From Bacillota bacterium (lineage in GTDB: Bacteria > Bacillota > UBA4882 > UBA8346): a stretch of 64,000 bases of DNA. The DNA lies in assembly GCA_023401925.1 (NCBI GenBank), contig JAEXDA010000003.1, positions 1-64,000 of the forward strand. Direction: 5' to 3'. The translations under genes and the position numbers were made by a program. The notes under the pieces were generated by a model. That model was given only the letters and a program-made list of their open reading frames with translations, had not been told where the DNA came from and did not search any database. Positions 35,632 through 45,036 of the stretch are shown piece by piece (the first letter of the stretch is position 1; each line of letters opens with the position of its first letter).

Positions 35632-38202
35632 TCACGGAAATTGATTGACCGTTGCGATGTTGGTAGCCAAGTTCGATGGGCCGCCGATGTTGTTGACCAC
35701 ATGGGTGATTTCTCCCTGGCCGCCTAAAGAGACGGTTACCAGATGATGGAGTTTAACTCCCGCGTTAACCGGAGCCTCGATGCCGCTATGACATTTGATG
35801 GTCAAGTCAACGGTATATACGCAGTAAACTCCAAGTCCCCAGGCCTCGTGGCTGCTTACAGTATCAGCCACTTTGTAACTGGTCCAGCCGTTAATCCCAT
35901 TATGCTGCCAGGATGCTTGGTTCGGTGCATCATACGGGCATTCGCTTTGATAAAAATAGGTCCGGCCACCGTTACCATTCCATAGAGTTTGATATTCCTG
36001 AAAGTGCTCAACAAACAGGCCGTAAAAAGTTACATGATTGCCGTTGACGATTAAACCGTTCGTCGCCGTGTTGGTGCTCCAGCCAACGCCCGTACCGTGG
36101 TCCGCCCGCCATAACCATAGATCGTCGCCGACCACATCATTACTGTTAATGACCACACAATGGGTAGCCTTCCCCATAGCAGCTCCGCCCACCCGGCAAA
36201 AAATATCATATAGGAAAGTGGGATTACCGGCATGGCTTAATGAACTGCCCGCCGGTCCCACCTCCAGCAATACCGGCGAATTCAATGCACCTGCATCAAA
36301 AAGAATACCTGCCAGAGTAATACCGTCCACATCGGTAACTTTCATGGCTGCCGTTCCGTTATCCGGCACCAAAGTCGGCAGGCCCATCCCCAGTACCACC
36401 GTATTGGCCCGGGTGATTTGAATGGGTTCACTCAGATGGTAAATGCCCGGCGTTAGGATCAAATTTTTTCCTTGACTGAGTGCTGCGTTAATGGTGGTTG
36501 CATTGTCTGTCCCTGACTTGGCGATATAGAATTGATCAATGGAAAGGGATGTGCCTTGTCCCATATTACTGGACCAGCTGCTTCCCTGACTGCTGTTCCG
36601 GAGCGCCGGTACAAAAACAAAATAGTTTCCGCCGTTATTCAGGTATAAAAACGGCTTTTCCCGGATAACCGGTGTCTGGCTTACCACTGTGTAAGAGGGG
36701 CTGGGCCAGTTATCCCCAGGAGCGCCATTGGTCCCGACAAAAACCATGTTCCAGTTGGAACCGCTCCATGAACTTACTTGACTATTCCTGGTAAAATATT
36801 GTTGTTGGGACCCGGAGCTTATTTGGCCGTCCACGATGGAGTCGGCAATGAATCCGCCGCTGGACCAGCTCCCGTCATAGTTGTTGGGATTGGGATCCCA
36901 TAAAGTCAGAGAGCCCTTGATATGCATTCGTCTCATGGGAGCCGCCTGGGATGCTCCCCAAGTTTCCGTACCTGAAGGAGCCAAGGGGTTCGCCGAATAA
37001 GTCGGTACATCGGCCAGATTTTCCACGGTCCGCCAAAAATTACAAGTGGCATTGCCGCCCATCCAATCGGCTTCACAGCGAATGGAACCGGTTATGGTAG
37101 TATCGTCGGGCCTCGGACCCAAACCGATGACGGAGGTGTAAAAGCCCACATTAACATTGACATTGTAAGAACCGGGTTTAAAGAGTAAGGCATAACGCTC
37201 CGAACCGAATTGATTGCTTTGTTGCCGGGTATATACGGCATCGCAACGGCTTTGAATCTCCGAAGCCGGCATGGAAGGATCGAAAATGTAGACATTGGGA
37301 CCAAAGTCCACCGTTCCATTTGAGGAATCCCCATAAACTTCAAATTCATAGAGGGAATAACCATAACCGCTTCCCCTGGTAGTTCCGTACATCCTCACAT
37401 ATTGCGCGTTGGTTGCCGCAAAGGTTGCGGTTACAACACCACCGCTTCCATTATCTGTGGACCAAACAGGACTCCAGTTGCTGGCATCGGTCGAAACCTG
37501 AATCTGATAAGATTTCCCATAAGCGGCTTCCCAGTTTAAAACGACTTTATTAATTGCATAGGTAGAGCCCAAATTCACATAAATCCATTGTGGATCAGAA
37601 AACGCCGAACTCCAACGAGTTCCGGTATTGCCATCCACTACGTTTCCTGCAGGATAAAGGGTGGCATTTTCAGTGGAATATGCAACTGCTGTTTTGTTTA
37701 AAGCCAGATTTCCACTTGGCACGGGGGTTCCCGATCCGCCAAGACTGAAACTGAACCAATTGATGTTCCAACCATTGGTTACCGCGTAGACCCGTAAGGT
37801 TTGATTCCCGGCAGGAAGGCTAATATTGTTCACGGTTACCGTCGTCCACGCCTGATATCCACCGGTATTGGGAACGGTGACTGTTGCTAAAACCGTAGAA
37901 CCGTTGAGCAATTGGAATTGAGTATTGGCAATACCAGCCACTCTGAATTCCACCGTATAACTGCTGGTTGCCTGAACGTTCACGCTATAATCCATCCAAT
38001 CACCGGCGTCAATCCACCCAACATTTTCCCCTCCTTCAGCACAAGTCTCGGTTTGGATTCCGGACATGGCGCTATAGCTCTCCGCCTCTATCCGCCCCGG
38101 AACCGCTTGGACAACCGCTGCATGGCTAATAGGTAAAAATAAATTCATTCCCGAAAATAAGCCAATCGCCCAAATCACTAAAAACCAATGTTTACTTTTC
38201 AA
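35632..38202 (-). CDS. Secreted CBM6 - F5/8C - right-handed beta-helix protein (putative glycoside hydrolase)
   Basis: An 856-residue exported protein. A TTG start follows AAGGAGGG. Signal peptide 1-29, then a CBM6-like domain (~33-155: RIEAESYSAM, GWIDAGDWMDYSVNV, LRVYAVTNGWNINWF), then an F5/8 type C domain (~165-290: NVVDGNTGTRWSSAFSDPQW, YVRMYGTTRG), then ~560 residues of Asn/Gly-rich right-handed beta-helix (YALLFKPGSYNVNVNVGFYT, ILTPGIYHLSEPI, HVTFYGLFVEHFQEY). Similar catalytic parts occur in actinobacterial proteins oddly annotated as adenylyl cyclases and are reminiscent of GH55. The reaction cannot be read; a beta-glucan or xylan is a guess from context. Confidence 0.75.
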   Translation of the reverse strand: MKSKHWFLVIWAIGLFSGMNLFLPISHAAVVQAVPGRIEAESYSAMSGIQTETCAEGGENVGWIDAGDWMDYSVNVQATSSYTVEFRVAGIANTQFQLLNGSTVLATVTVPNTGGYQAWTTVTVNNISLPAGNQTLRVYAVTNGWNINWFSFSLGGSGTPVPSGNLALNKTAVAYSTENATLYPAGNVVDGNTGTRWSSAFSDPQWIYVNLGSTYAINKVVLNWEAAYGKSYQIQVSTDASNWSPVWSTDNGSGGVVTATFAATNAQYVRMYGTTRGSGYGYSLYEFEVYGDSSNGTVDFGPNVYIFDPSMPASEIQSRCDAVYTRQQSNQFGSERYALLFKPGSYNVNVNVGFYTSVIGLGPRPDDTTITGSIRCEADWMGGNATCNFWRTVENLADVPTYSANPLAPSGTETWGASQAAPMRRMHIKGSLTLWDPNPNNYDGSWSSGGFIADSIVDGQISSGSQQQYFTRNSQVSSWSGSNWNMVFVGTNGAPGDNWPSPSYTVVSQTPVIREKPFLYLNNGGNYFVFVPALRNSSQGSSWSSNMGQGTSLSIDQFYIAKSGTDNATTINAALSQGKNLILTPGIYHLSEPIQITRANTVVLGMGLPTLVPDNGTAAMKVTDVDGITLAGILFDAGALNSPVLLEVGPAGSSLSHAGNPTFLYDIFCRVGGAAMGKATHCVVINSNDVVGDDLWLWRADHGTGVGWSTNTATNGLIVNGNHVTFYGLFVEHFQEYQTLWNGNGGRTYFYQSECPYDAPNQASWQHNGINGWTSYKVADTVSSHEAWGLGVYCVYTVDLTIKCHSGIEAPVNAGVKLHHLVTVSLGGQGEITHVVNNIGGPSNLATNIATVNQFP

Positions 38203-38471
38203 TTTGTTCCCTCCTTTGATTTTCTTGAACGCAAATATTCAACAAGCCGATAAAATTTAGTTTTTAGTCCTCCTTTCGTCGATTATTTATTGTCAGCCGG
38301 CAAAAAGTTTTTAATCATTTTGTTACAATAATTTTCTTATAAGTCACCTAAAAATCAAAGTAGAATAATTTAATAAATAGTTTAATATTTTAATAATATT
38401 TTTTACGTAATCATAATTACAAACACAAAATGTCCAGCAGCGGCTCATTCAACCCAATCTGAGTTTTACAT

Positions 38472-38511
38472 AAACAAACCAGGAGAAAATATAGTCTCTC
38501 CTGGTTTGTTT
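38472..38511 (-). terminator. Terminator of the ger operon
   Basis: AAACAAACCAGGAGA pairs exactly with TCTCCTGGTTTGTTT around an 8-nt loop, about 90 bp downstream of the gerC stop. The remaining sequence 38203-38597 is AT-rich upstream region of the beta-helix gene with no further gene. Confidence 0.65.
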
Positions 38512-38597
38512 GATAGGGATTAAAAATTACCTTATCTTTCATAAATTCCAGCCACTACCAGCTAATGCCGAGGTTTTGAATTCCAATGTTGCGACAA

Positions 38598-39731
38598 TCA
38601 ACGAAAAACTCCATTTCTTATAATCTTAGCCTTTACCGATACTCTAAAAGGCACCATTGGGAAAAGTTCTTTCCAGTCCATTTCTTTCCATATTCTATAA
38701 TGCTGCGCCCGCAATTGCTCCCCGAAACCGATTGAATCGGAGTGCAGCGATTGCAACTTATGAATCAGGCAGATAGTCCTCAACTGCATTTCCTTTGCCA
38801 CTTTTTTTTCTAATTTTTCGAGGGAACGCAAGGTTAACCGTTGGCCTACGTCATTGGTCTCTGCTAAGGAACCTTTCGTCTCACAATCAACCCCAAAAAA
38901 GAGCTTCCCCCGCATGATGCTAACTTTTATCTTAGTGGTTGCAGTCATATTCCTCAGCGAAAATACTTTACCGCTTTCTCGTCCAATCAGGCCATAGGTC
39001 ATAGTACCAGCTTTCATTTGATTGGTGAGAACATTGAAAATTTGAGTCTCTTCCCGGTTTAATTCACCAACCAAATCGTCGCCATTAAAAACAGCCAAAC
39101 CTTCTTTGATATATTGTCCTTCTTCTTGATCAAAATCAACCATGGGAGCATACAAATCCCTGGTTTTATTAACCATAATCTTGCGAAAACGCCATGCAGG
39201 AACAAAGTCGGTGTGATTTTCCTTGGTTGCTAATTGACTCGCTATCCTGATTTCCAATCCCGGCATATTGGACACGGAAGGAGTTTCTGATAATATCTCC
39301 TTTGCCGAACGATGCCGGGCTATAAATATCAACGATTGAGGTGAAAGCTTTGGGCTCCTGAAAATCCAGTCTAATAAAGGATTAACCCCTTGCCGGGCTG
39401 CCTCTTGGCCTATAACAATCAGCCTGTTTTGCTGAACTACCAGATGACGATTGGTTTTGGATTGTAAAACTCCAAAAGCGTTGAAAACATTGTGAGCTGT
39501 TGCACTGATCGTGTGAAAATTTTTCCCTTCTTTTCCACCCGAAGTTGAACCTGGCGGCAGCATCAGTCTGGGCAGCGGAAGTTGGGCAGTAAGAACCACT
39601 AAACCTTTAGGTTTCAAATCAATCCCTAAAGCGGTAACAAAAGCCCGCCGGTCAATCTCTTCCAAGTCCCAACATCCTGGTACAATCATTATCAACATAA
39701 AAACTGTAACCAAAACCCGTTTTGAGTTCAA
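38598..39731 (-). CDS. gerC: Spore germination protein GerC (Ger(x)C family lipoprotein)
   Basis: A 377-residue lipoprotein of the germinant receptor, anchored at the spore inner membrane. The N-terminus has a lipobox (MLIMIVPGCWDLEEIDRRAF), and CWDxxEI is the family signature. VTALGIDLKPKG follows. The C-terminal Ger domain contains a late WKELFPMVPFRVSVKAKI segment. It starts at a TTG that overlaps the gerB stop by 4 bp (TTGA), so it is translationally coupled. Last gene of the gerABC operon. Confidence 0.94.
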   Translation of the reverse strand: MNSKRVLVTVFMLIMIVPGCWDLEEIDRRAFVTALGIDLKPKGLVVLTAQLPLPRLMLPPGSTSGGKEGKNFHTISATAHNVFNAFGVLQSKTNRHLVVQQNRLIVIGQEAARQGVNPLLDWIFRSPKLSPQSLIFIARHRSAKEILSETPSVSNMPGLEIRIASQLATKENHTDFVPAWRFRKIMVNKTRDLYAPMVDFDQEEGQYIKEGLAVFNGDDLVGELNREETQIFNVLTNQMKAGTMTYGLIGRESGKVFSLRNMTATTKIKVSIMRGKLFFGVDCETKGSLAETNDVGQRLTLRSLEKLEKKVAKEMQLRTICLIHKLQSLHSDSIGFGEQLRAQHYRIWKEMDWKELFPMVPFRVSVKAKIIRNGVFR

Positions 39732-40852
39732 GTTTTTTTAACTCCAATCCCCCGGACCAGTGCCCCAATATAAATTAAAAGCGGATAACCGTAAAAAAAG
39801 ATAATAAAGTTTTTGCTGATAACCCTAAAAATATAAAAATCATAAAACTGGCTGGGTATCCATAAAGTTCCGATACCTACGATAGAGAGGCTTCCCAATA
39901 AGCACCAGCAATATTTGAGTTTGCTAAGTTGCTGACTGAGTCCATCTCCCAATATATAAAATACCAACGATAAACCTGTCAAAAGTGCGGTAAACCATAT
40001 GATTAGAAAAACAACTCCTAATTGGTCGAGGGCTAAAAAGGAAATATCAATTCTACGGATAACTTCAAAAACAGGCCAGGCATACGACTGAAGCCCGATA
40101 TCCCCAAAGACTCCGATCACGATGCTGAAGCTGACGAAAGTAATCAAGATTTGCGTGCCAAGTAAGCTAGCAGTGATTAGTTTCAGTTTTCCGGGTTTGG
40201 ATAACAAAGGATAAATAAATAAAAGACCGATCCCGGCAGGGCCAAAAATCATGGCGATGGAAAATCCGCCTTGGAGATATTCCAATGGACCAGCCGAGAT
40301 AACAGGTAAGAGTTGATTGACTTCAAATCCCTGAGTTGCAAAAGCTAATATCAGAATCCGAAAAAAAAAGACCGGAATAAAAACAAACCCGGCAAGCCTA
40401 CTGATTCCCACCAAACCATTTTTCACGAAAAAACCCGAACTAATCAGAATTAAAACCGTAACAGCCCAAAGCGGAGTTCTATTCAGAGAATAGGTAATAA
40501 TCAGTTCAGCGGTGTTATAGACAATGACCATAACTTGAAAAAAAAGGGCCCCCAAATAGAAGAGATTCAGAATGGCGCCCGGGATTTTTCCAAAGGTTTC
40601 TGTTGCAGCCCCCAAAATATTTTTCTCCGGGAAACGATGTTGCAGGCCTAGGATCAAAAAAATAAAGGGTAATAACATTATGCCGGCGGAAAGTACAGCC
40701 AAGTAAGCACCGGGGCCACAAGTTTTGGCGACATCGTGCAAAGGGATCAAATAAGCTAAACCCATCCCCGAAACGAGCAGTAAAACAAACAACATCAAGG
40801 GTGAAACTTTAACCCTTGTCTCGCCCAAATCATTCATCTTCCCGTTTACCAT
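39728..40852 (-). CDS. gerB: Spore germination protein GerB (amino-acid permease-like)
   Basis: About 374 residues with ten predicted TM helices, the APC-superfamily subunit that helps sense nutrients (amino acids) during germination. The frame is open to 41029, but sequence before LGETRVKVSPLMLFVLLLVS overlaps gerA and is not GerB-like. The ATG at 40852, or the ATG at 40837 that overlaps the gerA stop, is the likely start. The middle LYIYPLLSK-like FIYPLLSKPGKL loop is family-typical. Second gene of the operon. Confidence 0.9.
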   Translation of the reverse strand: MVNGKMNDLGETRVKVSPLMLFVLLLVSGMGLAYLIPLHDVAKTCGPGAYLAVLSAGIMLLPFIFLILGLQHRFPEKNILGAATETFGKIPGAILNLFYLGALFFQVMVIVYNTAELIITYSLNRTPLWAVTVLILISSGFFVKNGLVGISRLAGFVFIPVFFFRILILAFATQGFEVNQLLPVISAGPLEYLQGGFSIAMIFGPAGIGLLFIYPLLSKPGKLKLITASLLGTQILITFVSFSIVIGVFGDIGLQSYAWPVFEVIRRIDISFLALDQLGVVFLIIWFTALLTGLSLVFYILGDGLSQQLSKLKYCWCLLGSLSIVGIGTLWIPSQFYDFYIFRVISKNFIIFFYGYPLLIYIGALVRGIGVKKT

Positions 40853-42323
40853 ATCTCGTGTCCGGGTCTCCTTTCTGCTTATACCTTCTTTTATCTTTCG
40901 GATGGTATGTTCCCCCCCTACGGGGCATCCACAGAGGTCGCCGCAAAATTGTATCCAAAAGTTCCACGCCGCGGATTGGTGTCCATGGCGACAAATAGCC
41001 AACACCGAAGGAATTCTGCATCGCAGCAAAACCCAAAACCATTAATCCAACAGCTACCAAACCTACCAATCCAAATAAAGCCGCTGCAAAAATCAAAATA
41101 TACTTTATAATCCGCCAAGATAAGCCAATGCCGTAATCAGGCCCTGAATATGAGGCAATGGCAGTAATTACAGTTACTACCAAAGTGGCATTTGACACAA
41201 TACCGGCACCGACAGCCGCAATTCCCAAAACGATTCCCGTTGTGACACCCAAAGTTTGGCTTAGGGTTTGAGGTAACCGTAAACTGGCCTCACGAAATAT
41301 TTCCAGGGTTATTTCCATCAGTAAAAGCTCCATCAATAATGGAAAAGCAACTCCCATCCGGCTCCCGGTAATGGTTAAAACAAATTGAACCGGCAATATC
41401 TCGGAATTGACCCCCAGCAGGGCAATATATAAACCAGGAAGGGCTACTGCAATATTATTGCCAAGGACCCGAAAAAAACGCAAAAAACAGCCGAACCAAA
41501 ACCCCCAGTAATAATCCTCCGGGCTCTGATAAAGGTCGTTGACGGTCACCGGTACAATGACTACGTTTTGACTCCCGCTGACATTGATAGCCACTCTGCC
41601 TTCAAAAATAGCTGAGGCTACTTTATCGGGACGTTCCGTAGCTTGAGTAAGAGGAAAAATCGACCATCGGTTATCGCTTATGAATTGTTCCAAATACCCC
41701 GAATCCAGCACACTATCAACGTCAATACGTTCCAGCCTTCTCCTGACCTCTTCCACCAAACCGGAGTCGGCTACCTCCATCAAATAGATTATGGCAACCC
41801 TGGTACGGCTTCTCCTGCCGATTCGCATTCCTTCAATCCGCAAGGATGTATCCTGAACCCAAGAACGAATCATCGAAATATTATCGTCAAAATCTTCGAC
41901 AAAAGTGATTCTGGCCCCGCGTACAGTCCGTTCTACATTGGCATCAGCCGGCTGCCTTTTAGCCCTTTTTACCGTTTCAAATGAATAAACTTCGCTATTG
42001 TCTCTCAAATGAAGAATCGTTCTGCCCGCCAAGAGATCGTCGACTACATCCCCCAAATCATTGCGAATTTTTTTACCTCTCTCCCGAACAAGCGGCAAAA
42101 TCAGCTCCCAATTGCGGTTATTATGGCGAGACGATTTCAGTCCTAAAGTCCCCAACGGACCCAGAATGTTGTTTTGAAGTTGATTGGCATCAACGATTGA
42201 TGACAGGTAGGCTGCGGTTATATGGCTGTCTGACAAGATTTCAAAAGCCAAATCGTATGGATTACCAAGTAAATCGCGGATGGAGGAAATAAATTCTTGT
42301 TCTCCCGCAGGAATGAATTTCAT
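40830..42323 (-). CDS. gerA: Spore germination protein GerA
   Basis: About 497 residues. The GerA subunit has a large soluble N-domain (KNIRNDLGDVVDDLLAGRTI-like region ~100), then membrane segments. Signatures present: RRRLERIDVDSVLDSGYLEQ (~200), SIFPLTQATERPDKV, VNDLYQSPEDYYWG (~270), LPGLYIALL, and PLLMELLLMEITLEIFREAS (~325). The start chosen is the ATG at 42323, with AGGGA 5-6 nt upstream, rather than a TTG at 42377. First gene of gerABC. Confidence 0.94.
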   Translation of the reverse strand: MKFIPAGEQEFISSIRDLLGNPYDLAFEILSDSHITAAYLSSIVDANQLQNNILGPLGTLGLKSSRHNNRNWELILPLVRERGKKIRNDLGDVVDDLLAGRTILHLRDNSEVYSFETVKRAKRQPADANVERTVRGARITFVEDFDDNISMIRSWVQDTSLRIEGMRIGRRSRTRVAIIYLMEVADSGLVEEVRRRLERIDVDSVLDSGYLEQFISDNRWSIFPLTQATERPDKVASAIFEGRVAINVSGSQNVVIVPVTVNDLYQSPEDYYWGFWFGCFLRFFRVLGNNIAVALPGLYIALLGVNSEILPVQFVLTITGSRMGVAFPLLMELLLMEITLEIFREASLRLPQTLSQTLGVTTGIVLGIAAVGAGIVSNATLVVTVITAIASYSGPDYGIGLSWRIIKYILIFAAALFGLVGLVAVGLMVLGFAAMQNSFGVGYLSPWTPIRGVELLDTILRRPLWMPRRGGTYHPKDKRRYKQKGDPDTRYGKREDE

Positions 42324-42500
42324 GATTTTCCCTGATCGCATGATTGAATGAACTGATTGAACTAAGGTGAATTTCAAAAAATATTTTTTGCGGTTTTAGG
42401 GGATTCGATACATGAAGAATCAATAATCGATTGAATTGTCATGAAGGTAAATCAAATGAACGACCTAAAAAAGCCAAGCCGTTTTATTTCTGCACCCCTC

Positions 42501-43964
42501 TTAACCGCGTTTTTTAACAAGGCGACTTGCATTTATTTTTCTAAACTCGATAAGTTCGGGAAAAGCCTTCATAAACGCATTAACACACTTGGGATCAAAT
42601 TGTTTTCCACTTTCCCGTAAGATAATTTCCTGCGCCCGGGCGAAATTGGTAGCAAAACGGTAATGGCGATCCGATGTTATGGCATCAAAAGTATCGGCCA
42701 CAGCGATAATTCTGGCAAATAAATCAATCGATTCTGTTCCCGACAACCTCCCGGGATATCCCTTTCCATCGGGCCTTTCATGATGCTGTAAAATAGCCTG
42801 TTCACACCAATTTAGCTTCAGAGGAGCAATGATTTTAACCCCTTCCTGGGGATGTTTTCGTAAAATCGCCCACTCGGACTCGCTTAAAGCCTCTTTTTTC
42901 TGTAAAATTTCCCTTGGAACCAAAAGCTTTCCAGCATCATGCAAGGTTCCCGCCAAACCGAGCCGTTCCAGATTTTTACGGTTCATACCATACCATTTTC
43001 CAATAATCTTGGCAAAAATTGCGACGCGTTTCGAGTGTTCGCTCGTAAAAGTTTCATGAACTGCAATCGACCGAATTAAGGATTTAACCGCAAGATTAAT
43101 CTGCAAAAGCGAGCGGGTCATCAATGCCCTCCACAAACTAATCATTAAAAACCAAAACGCCGCTAATTTGAAAAGATAACCGATGAAAGAAGCCCAATCA
43201 TTCATCGAACTGCTTCGCCATAAAAATACTTCGCTAAAAATCAATAAATGTATGCCAGTTAAGAATGCCCTTTTCCCTGACTCAATTACCCTGGCCTCAT
43301 AAATCAATAATTCCTTTTTAAATGAAAATTGGTGTAAATATCCCCCGGTTAAAACCATGAGGATAATCGGTACAAATGTTACGAGAGCATATATTAAAGT
43401 AAAGAGCTCTTTTCTATGCAGAGGCGCTAAAAATTGAATGAGAAATAAAAAAATCAAAATCAGGATTGTCGCAAGCGATAAAACCATACCCAGACTAATC
43501 AACGGGTTCATTTTCTTACCCTTGGATTTTCTAAAAAAAACGAAGGCAAACATTAACAGTCCTGAAATTAAAACAAACCGACAAAAAAGCCATAACCAAA
43601 ATTGACTCTGAAAACAAAATCCAAACAATGCCCCGGAATTCCGAAAAAATGGGGTAATAAAGCACAATGGTTTGTCCAGTATATATCCAATCATTAAAGC
43701 CGGTCCCAGATAAAGGGTATACGTGGCAACTTGATTTCTCCAGAAAAAAAAATTGAGCAAAATTTCTATCCAGGTGGCAATTGCTACTAATGCAATGAAA
43801 ATTTGCACCATTATCCAGCTTTCTCTTGAAAAAAGAACGCTCCTTGCCAGAAAACTACCTTGCACTCCTAAAATCATAACCATCGAATATACGGCAATAT
43901 AGGCTATGATTGTCTTTAAACGAAATCGGGTCCCACCTGTCCGAAGGAATTGAGTAAGAATCAT
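42501..43964 (-). CDS. Membrane HD-GYP domain protein (probable c-di-GMP phosphodiesterase)
   Basis: A 487-residue protein. The first ~300 residues form about eight TM helices, a membrane-sensor-like region. The C-terminal ~180 residues are an HD-GYP domain: HSKRVAIFAKIIGKWYGM, catalytic HDAGKLLVPREIL (~345), HPQEGVKII, HHERPDGKGYPGRLSG (GYP, ~395) and ADTFDAITSDRHYR. It likely degrades cyclic di-GMP. A terminator and a structured segment (44147-44238) lie between this gene's start and the next upstream gene on the same strand, as in regulated leaders. Confidence 0.9.
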   Translation of the reverse strand: MILTQFLRTGGTRFRLKTIIAYIAVYSMVMILGVQGSFLARSVLFSRESWIMVQIFIALVAIATWIEILLNFFFWRNQVATYTLYLGPALMIGYILDKPLCFITPFFRNSGALFGFCFQSQFWLWLFCRFVLISGLLMFAFVFFRKSKGKKMNPLISLGMVLSLATILILIFLFLIQFLAPLHRKELFTLIYALVTFVPIILMVLTGGYLHQFSFKKELLIYEARVIESGKRAFLTGIHLLIFSEVFLWRSSSMNDWASFIGYLFKLAAFWFLMISLWRALMTRSLLQINLAVKSLIRSIAVHETFTSEHSKRVAIFAKIIGKWYGMNRKNLERLGLAGTLHDAGKLLVPREILQKKEALSESEWAILRKHPQEGVKIIAPLKLNWCEQAILQHHERPDGKGYPGRLSGTESIDLFARIIAVADTFDAITSDRHYRFATNFARAQEIILRESGKQFDPKCVNAFMKAFPELIEFRKINASRLVKKRG

Positions 43965-44146
43965 CCTAAATCACACCTACTTCATGAATTCAACAATTTC
44001 GCTTCAAAAAACACCTTTAAGCAACACTTTTGTTAATTTATAACATTTTGTTCCACTTCTCAACGGACAATTGGTAAAAAATAACTGAACGTTATGTTAA
44101 TTCCATTCCAAGAAGCATATTCCTGTAATTATGCCTGTTTGAGGTA

Positions 44147-44177
44147 TAAAAAAAGTCTCGCTTGGTGTCGGAGACTT
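44147..44177 (-). terminator. Intrinsic terminator upstream of the HD-GYP gene
   Basis: AAGTCTC (44153-44159) pairs with GAGACTT (44171-44177), followed on the minus strand by TTTTTTTAT. It lies about 180 bp before the HD-GYP start on the same strand, where it could work as a conditional (attenuator) terminator. Confidence 0.6.
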
Positions 44178-44204
44178 CTATCAAAAATTATCTTATAATT
44201 TCCC

Positions 44205-44238
44205 GGCTCACGTCTGGCGGCGAGAGCATGCCAGAGCC
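44205..44238 (-). other. Structured intergenic segment upstream of the HD-GYP gene
   Basis: GGCT-CTGGC (44205-44218) pairs with GCCAG-AGCC with a small bulge, enclosed by CCGG/CCGG. Reading the minus strand, this hairpin precedes the terminator at 44147-44177 and then the HD-GYP gene. I could not fit it to the c-di-GMP-I riboswitch consensus. The remaining 44240-44520 shows no gene. Confidence 0.3.
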
Positions 44239-44520
44239 CTTGTAGTAAGACCGGCAAAGAGTAAAAAAACCGTTATTGAAGTGTGTTACCCAATCAACCG
44301 GATTCCTCCTCGAAAACGAAGTAATTGTTTTCACATAGGGCCAGGCCATTCCATTCAAGCTTTACACTTGTCCGGGAACCAACAGGGCCAAAGATCGTTA
44401 TAATGATGAGAATGATTCGTCATGTTAGCTTTATGTCGGCTTATTCTCCAACTTAGTCAAAAATGTTACTTAATATTTACATTATTTCAACAAGACTGTC
44501 GTACTTTTTTTGAAAAATCA

Positions 44521-44595
44521 TGTATAATATAAACAGTAAAACTTTTTTTCATTACTCCCTCCCTTTTTTACGGGGCCGATGTTCAATCGGCCCCG
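44521..44595 (+). other. Promoter-like -10 followed by a GC-rich hairpin
   Basis: TGTATAATAT at 44521 resembles an extended -10. About 45 bp further is a perfect 10-bp stem CGGGGCCGAT / ATCGGCCCCG. No gene follows on this strand, so a very short plus-strand RNA is possible. The -35 is weak. Confidence 0.2.
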
Positions 44596-44692
44596 CTTTG
44601 TCATGCTTCCGCCGGGTCATGATTCAATGGCCCAATTTCGATATGGGCATTCCAATGCAACGCTTTTAGCAAAATCCAAGCGATATCAAAAC

Positions 44693-44729
44693 GCAAAAAG
44701 GATACCCCGATTGGAAGTATCCTTTTTGC
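44693..44729 (-). terminator. Intrinsic terminator of the small zinc-ribbon gene
   Basis: GCAAAAAGGATAC pairs with GTATCCTTTTTGC, a perfect 13-bp stem placed 8 bp after the stop of the 44737-44877 gene. Confidence 0.65.
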
Positions 44730-44736
44730 GACATTA

Positions 44737-44877
44737 TCAACTCTCGTCTTCAAGTTCTTCATCCTGTCCGGAGCCCTCCTGAAATTCCCCCAGGCAACTC
44801 GGACATAGTTTCAATTCCACATCGGCCCCGGCCGCGCCACAGATTTCGCAAAAAGTATTCCCCTCTAATTCTTCCAT
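44737..44877 (-). CDS. 46-residue two-CxxC zinc-ribbon protein
   Basis: A short gene with an ATG at 44875-44877 and GGAGGG 5 nt upstream. The protein reads MEELEGNTFCEICGAAGA, then LCPSCLGEFQEG and an acidic tail ending DEELEDES. Two CxxC knuckles 14 residues apart form a likely zinc ribbon. A dedicated terminator follows 8 bp after the stop. Perfect RBS, knuckles and terminator together make it a convincing gene despite its length. Function unknown. Confidence 0.75.
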   Translation of the reverse strand: MEELEGNTFCEICGAAGADVELKLCPSCLGEFQEGSGQDEELEDES

Positions 44878-45036
44878 GATATCCCTCCGTTACGGTTTTG
44901 ATTGTGGATTTATTATTATCCGAAACCACGCTTTTTTATTTATTGTTAGGGATATGCAAACTCTTCTTCGGGAACTTTCCGGATTATAAAGGAATGCCTC
45001 AAAATTGAAACCGGGCGCCCAACCACCATCTGCCCT

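Noticed and set aside
44180..44260. c-di-GMP-I riboswitch upstream of the HD-GYP gene
   Set aside because: The conserved GGGCAAACC and GCAAAGCC parts are not found in this leader.
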